Shown here one piece after another: positions 61,638 through 64,000 of a DNA stretch of 64,000 nt (position 1 is the stretch's first letter; the number at the start of each line of letters is the position of its first letter). The stretch comes from an uncultured Lachnospiraceae bacterium (GTDB lineage Bacteria; Bacillota; Clostridia; Lachnospirales; Lachnospiraceae): contig CACYWQ010000001.1 of assembly GCA_902778165.1 (NCBI GenBank), forward strand, positions 62,001 through 126,000. The letters are read 5' to 3'. A program made the translations under genes and the position numbers. A model generated the notes under the pieces. That model ran no database searches, was not told the DNA's origin, and was given only the letters and a program-made list of their open reading frames with translations.

Positions 61638-62510
61638 ATGAGTGTGCCAAACGAAGAATACAATGACGTAGAAGGCGGCTTGGGTTTATTCGCCAGAAGA
61701 CTTATAGCATATATACTTTTGATATTGCTTACATTCCTGTGCTTGTTCTGGTTCTATTTACTGTTTGTTAATTCAACCAGATCGAATTCAGAAATGGGTC
61801 GTGGATTTACATTGATTCCCAGTACCCATATAATGGAGAACTTTAATAATGTAATGCATGGAACTTTGCCGATTCTTACAGGAATGCGTAACAGTTTCGT
61901 AATTGCAGGTCTCTGTGCCGTAATCAGCACCTATTTCTCGGCAATGACGGCGTATGCGATCCATGTATATGATTTCAAGGCTAAGAAAGCAATCTTTACT
62001 TTCATTCTCGGAGTGATGATGATTCCTACACAGGTTACAGCTCTTGGATTTGTTAAGTTGGTTGGTAATCTTAACCTTATGAATTCATTTATTCCGCTTA
62101 TTGTTCCTTCAATAGCGGCGCCTGCCACATTCTACTACATGAAGCAGTACATGGACAGTACTCTTCCTCATGCAATAGTAGAGGCAGCAAGAATTGACGG
62201 CTCATCAGAGTGGAGAACATTTAATACTATCTCACTTCCGATTATGAAGCCGGCCATAGCAGTACAGATGATCTTCACATTTGTGGCTAACTGGAACAAT
62301 TACTTCACTCCTGCTCTTATCCTTAAGAAAGATGAGATGAAGACATTGCCTATCCTTATAGCACAGTTAAGATCGGCGGATTTCCTTAAGTTCGATATGG
62401 GACAGGTGTATATGGCCATAGCAGTATCCATTGCACCGGTTATCATAGTATATATCATACTGTCGAGAAGCATTGTAGGCGGTGTGGCAGTAGGAAGCGT
62501 TAAGGGTTGA
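61638..62510 (+). CDS. Sugar ABC transporter permease (MalG/UgpE-type)
   Basis: A 290-aa partner permease with six transmembrane segments. The EAA loop is AIVEAARIDGSSEWRTFNTI (about residues 178-197) and the C-terminal tail is SIVGGVAVGSVKG, the family's hallmark ending. AGGAGGGAA precedes the ATG. It ends the transporter operon, with a strong terminator 26 bases further on. Confidence 0.94.
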   Translation: MSVPNEEYNDVEGGLGLFARRLIAYILLILLTFLCLFWFYLLFVNSTRSNSEMGRGFTLIPSTHIMENFNNVMHGTLPILTGMRNSFVIAGLCAVISTYFSAMTAYAIHVYDFKAKKAIFTFILGVMMIPTQVTALGFVKLVGNLNLMNSFIPLIVPSIAAPATFYYMKQYMDSTLPHAIVEAARIDGSSEWRTFNTISLPIMKPAIAVQMIFTFVANWNNYFTPALILKKDEMKTLPILIAQLRSADFLKFDMGQVYMAIAVSIAPVIIVYIILSRSIVGGVAVGSVKG

Positions 62511-62536
62511 TTAACCCAACTCAGGTGTAGATAATT

Positions 62537-62577
62537 AGCCACCCGAATCGACTAAATACCGATTTGGGTGGCTTTTT
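62537..62577 (+). terminator. Intrinsic terminator of the permease operon
   Basis: AGCCACCCGAATCG (62537-62550) pairs with CGATTTGGGTGGCT (62559-62572), with one mismatch, followed by TTTTT. Confidence 0.93.
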
Positions 62578-62603
62578 GCAATAGAATGTATGGGGTATAC
62601 ATT

Positions 62604-64000
62604 ATGAAAGAAGCTAAAAACAAGAAATTCTCATTAAAGCTTAAGAGGGGTAATAAGACAGGGGTAATCGGTAAGACTAAGAAGGAGAGCAAGATTAAGC
62701 TCTTACTTAAGAAGATAACCAAGATATTCTCCGGCTTTACATTTAAGCTTATAGCAGTGTGTGCCGTGCCTATGCTCGTAGTGGCATTGGTGATTGTCAC
62801 ATTATCTGTTCGTACACTTAAGAATTCCATTGAATCCGAGATTGAGAAGTCTCTTCATATTGTTGCGGCATCTGTTGCAGAGACCTATAACAACCTCTAT
62901 GAAGGAGATTATAAGCAGGATAAGGGCGGTAAAGTCAAGAAGGGAGAGAATACCATATCCGGTGATAATGACCTTATAGACGCCCTCAAAGAACAGGCCG
63001 GATTTGAGATATCATTCATATACGGAGATATGCGTCTTCTTACAACCATGAAGAAGGATAACGGTGAGGGAAGGCGAATCAACGGAAGCAAAGTTAATAA
63101 AGAATTGGTCGATCCTATCAAGGCCGGTGAAGAGTTATTCATTAAGGGCGTTACAATTAGTGCTCTTAATGATAAGGAAGGTAACGGAACAGAATGTTAT
63201 CTGTATTATATGCCTTTGTATAATTCAGACGGATCCGTTATCGGTGCAATAGAAGTAGCTACTCCTTCAGATTATGTATCTAAGACAACAGGCAGTCAGA
63301 CGATTACGATTCTTGTTGTTGCAGCCATATTTATAGCAATAGCAATAGCCTTTGCCCTGCTTATTTCCGGACGAATGGGTCGTGCCATGAAGAAGACCAA
63401 GGCATTCCTTGATACAGTCAAGGAGGGTAATCTTGTTGCAGAACCCAGCAAGACTACTCTTAAGCGTAAAGATGAACTTGGAGATATCTACAGAACATCG
63501 GTTGAGTTGCAGCAGTCCCTTACCGGAATTGTGAGCAGTATCGTGGAAGCCGCGGAAGCCTTGGGCGAATCTGCAGGTACGCTCTCTTCAATGGCGGAGA
63601 ATTCCAGCAGCACTGTGAGCGAAGTAGCGGATGCCACAGGACAGATTGTTGAGAGGGCAAGCTCACAGGCCTCGGATGCCAAGTATACAAGTGACGGCGT
63701 TAATGATATGAACGAGGATATCAAACAGATTAAGTCAGATATGGCTGGTCTTGTATCATATGCCGAATCTATGGCAGAGGCAGAGCAGAAGAACAGAGAT
63801 ATCGTCGAAGAATTGCATGAGCAGTCAGATAAGACAAGAATCTCTCTTGATAAGGTTCAGGAACAGATTGACAGAATGAATAAGTCTGTTCAGAGTATTG
63901 AGAAAGCAACAACATTAATTACGGATATTGCCGATGAGACAGAATTACTGTCGCTTAATGCATCAATTGAAGCCGCCAGAGCCGGTGAGGCCGGAAGAGG
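62604..64000 (+). CDS. Methyl-accepting chemotaxis protein, 3' end outside window
   Basis: A transmembrane chemoreceptor open to the window edge, 465 full codons visible. A lysine-rich N-terminus of about 40 residues precedes TM1 (about 50-72). The extracellular Cache-type domain (about 75-225) includes IYGDMRLLTTMKKDNGEG and YYMPLYNSDGSVIGAIEVA, closely parallel to the receptor at 45878. TM2 (about 233-255) is followed by a HAMP-like linker and the signalling domain. The visible sequence stops inside the tip motif [19 protein letters not shown]. The start at 62604 has only a weak upstream GGGG site. It follows a sugar-permease operon and may sense a related sugar. Confidence 0.92.
   Translation, partial: MKEAKNKKFSLKLKRGNKTGVIGKTKKESKIKLLLKKITKIFSGFTFKLIAVCAVPMLVVALVIVTLSVRTLKNSIESEIEKSLHIVAASVAETYNNLYEGDYKQDKGGKVKKGENTISGDNDLIDALKEQAGFEISFIYGDMRLLTTMKKDNGEGRRINGSKVNKELVDPIKAGEELFIKGVTISALNDKEGNGTECYLYYMPLYNSDGSVIGAIEVATPSDYVSKTTGSQTITILVVAAIFIAIAIAFALLISGRMGRAMKKTKAFLDTVKEGNLVAEPSKTTLKRKDELGDIYRTSVELQQSLTGIVSSIVEAAEALGESAGTLSSMAENSSSTVSEVADATGQIVERASSQASDAKYTSDGVNDMNEDIKQIKSDMAGLVSYAESMAEAEQKNRDIVEELHEQSDKTRISLDKVQEQIDRMNKSVQSIEKATTLITDIADETELLSLNASIEAARAGEAGR

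Overview
The window reads as chromosomal DNA of a low-to-mid GC, Gram-positive anaerobe of the Clostridia. The best fit is Lachnospiraceae (Butyrivibrio/Pseudobutyrivibrio-like). This rests on gene content and order, not on a database search: acetate kinase, a cytoplasmic cellobiose phosphorylase, ChvE/XylF-type and MalFG-type sugar ABC transporters, YesM/YesN-type sugar sensing, DUF4867, and the Firmicutes block hup-rqcP-divIC-tilS-hpt-ftsH without the sporulation genes that sit inside it in Bacillus. Nearly all of the window is ordinary, densely packed chromosome. I see no rRNA, tRNA, CRISPR array or insertion sequence.

Layout. 1-3004: 3' end of proS, then a LacI-type regulator abutting ackA. 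3005-6673: an accessory stretch. It holds an XRE regulator divergent from a secreted protein, bounded by imperfect direct repeats; a HAD phosphatase; and an XRE/BRO pair with palindromic promoter and coding sequences, followed by a 41-codon echo of a BRO motif. 6815-22697: a pentose-type sugar cluster. It runs xylulokinase, DUF4867 and a fucose/arabinose isomerase-family enzyme; a sodium symporter; a membrane-anchored sugar-binding sensor, histidine kinase, AraC-type response regulator and lipoprotein; and a sugar ABC transporter with one binding protein, one double ATPase and two tandem permeases. 22821-33894: housekeeping genes (cca, PEGA lipoprotein, hup, rqcP, divIC, tilS, hpt, ftsH), an intracellular GH13 enzyme and a D,D-carboxypeptidase. 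33973-34163: an unassigned, strongly structured RNA candidate ending in an intrinsic terminator. 34237-38706: a second sugar ABC system (ATPase, two permeases, a binding protein with lipid and transmembrane anchors). 38763-41799: three lipoproteins of unknown function. 41930-45635: an FRG-domain protein with trkA and trkH. 45878-54876: a chemoreceptor, PAP2 phosphatase, low-molecular-weight tyrosine phosphatase, DUF3810 protein, amino-acid:sodium symporter, aspS and a membrane acyltransferase. 55097-62510: cellobiose phosphorylase divergent from a LacI regulator, followed by a binding protein and two permeases without an ATPase. 62604-64000: the start of a second chemoreceptor, cut by the window edge.

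How the genes work together. The window is dominated by oligosaccharide and pentose acquisition. Extracellular sugars are sensed by a binding-protein/kinase/regulator relay and imported by ABC transporters. Inside the cell they are phosphorolysed (GH94), hydrolysed (GH13) or isomerised and phosphorylated (isomerase plus XylB), and carbon leaves partly as acetate with ATP gain (AckA). The MsmX/UgpC-like ATPase at 34237 could also power the ATPase-less transporter at 59031-62510; this is inference.

The least explained items are the structured RNA at 33973-34163, the XRE/BRO module with its self-complementary coding motif, and the repeat-bounded XRE/secreted-protein island.
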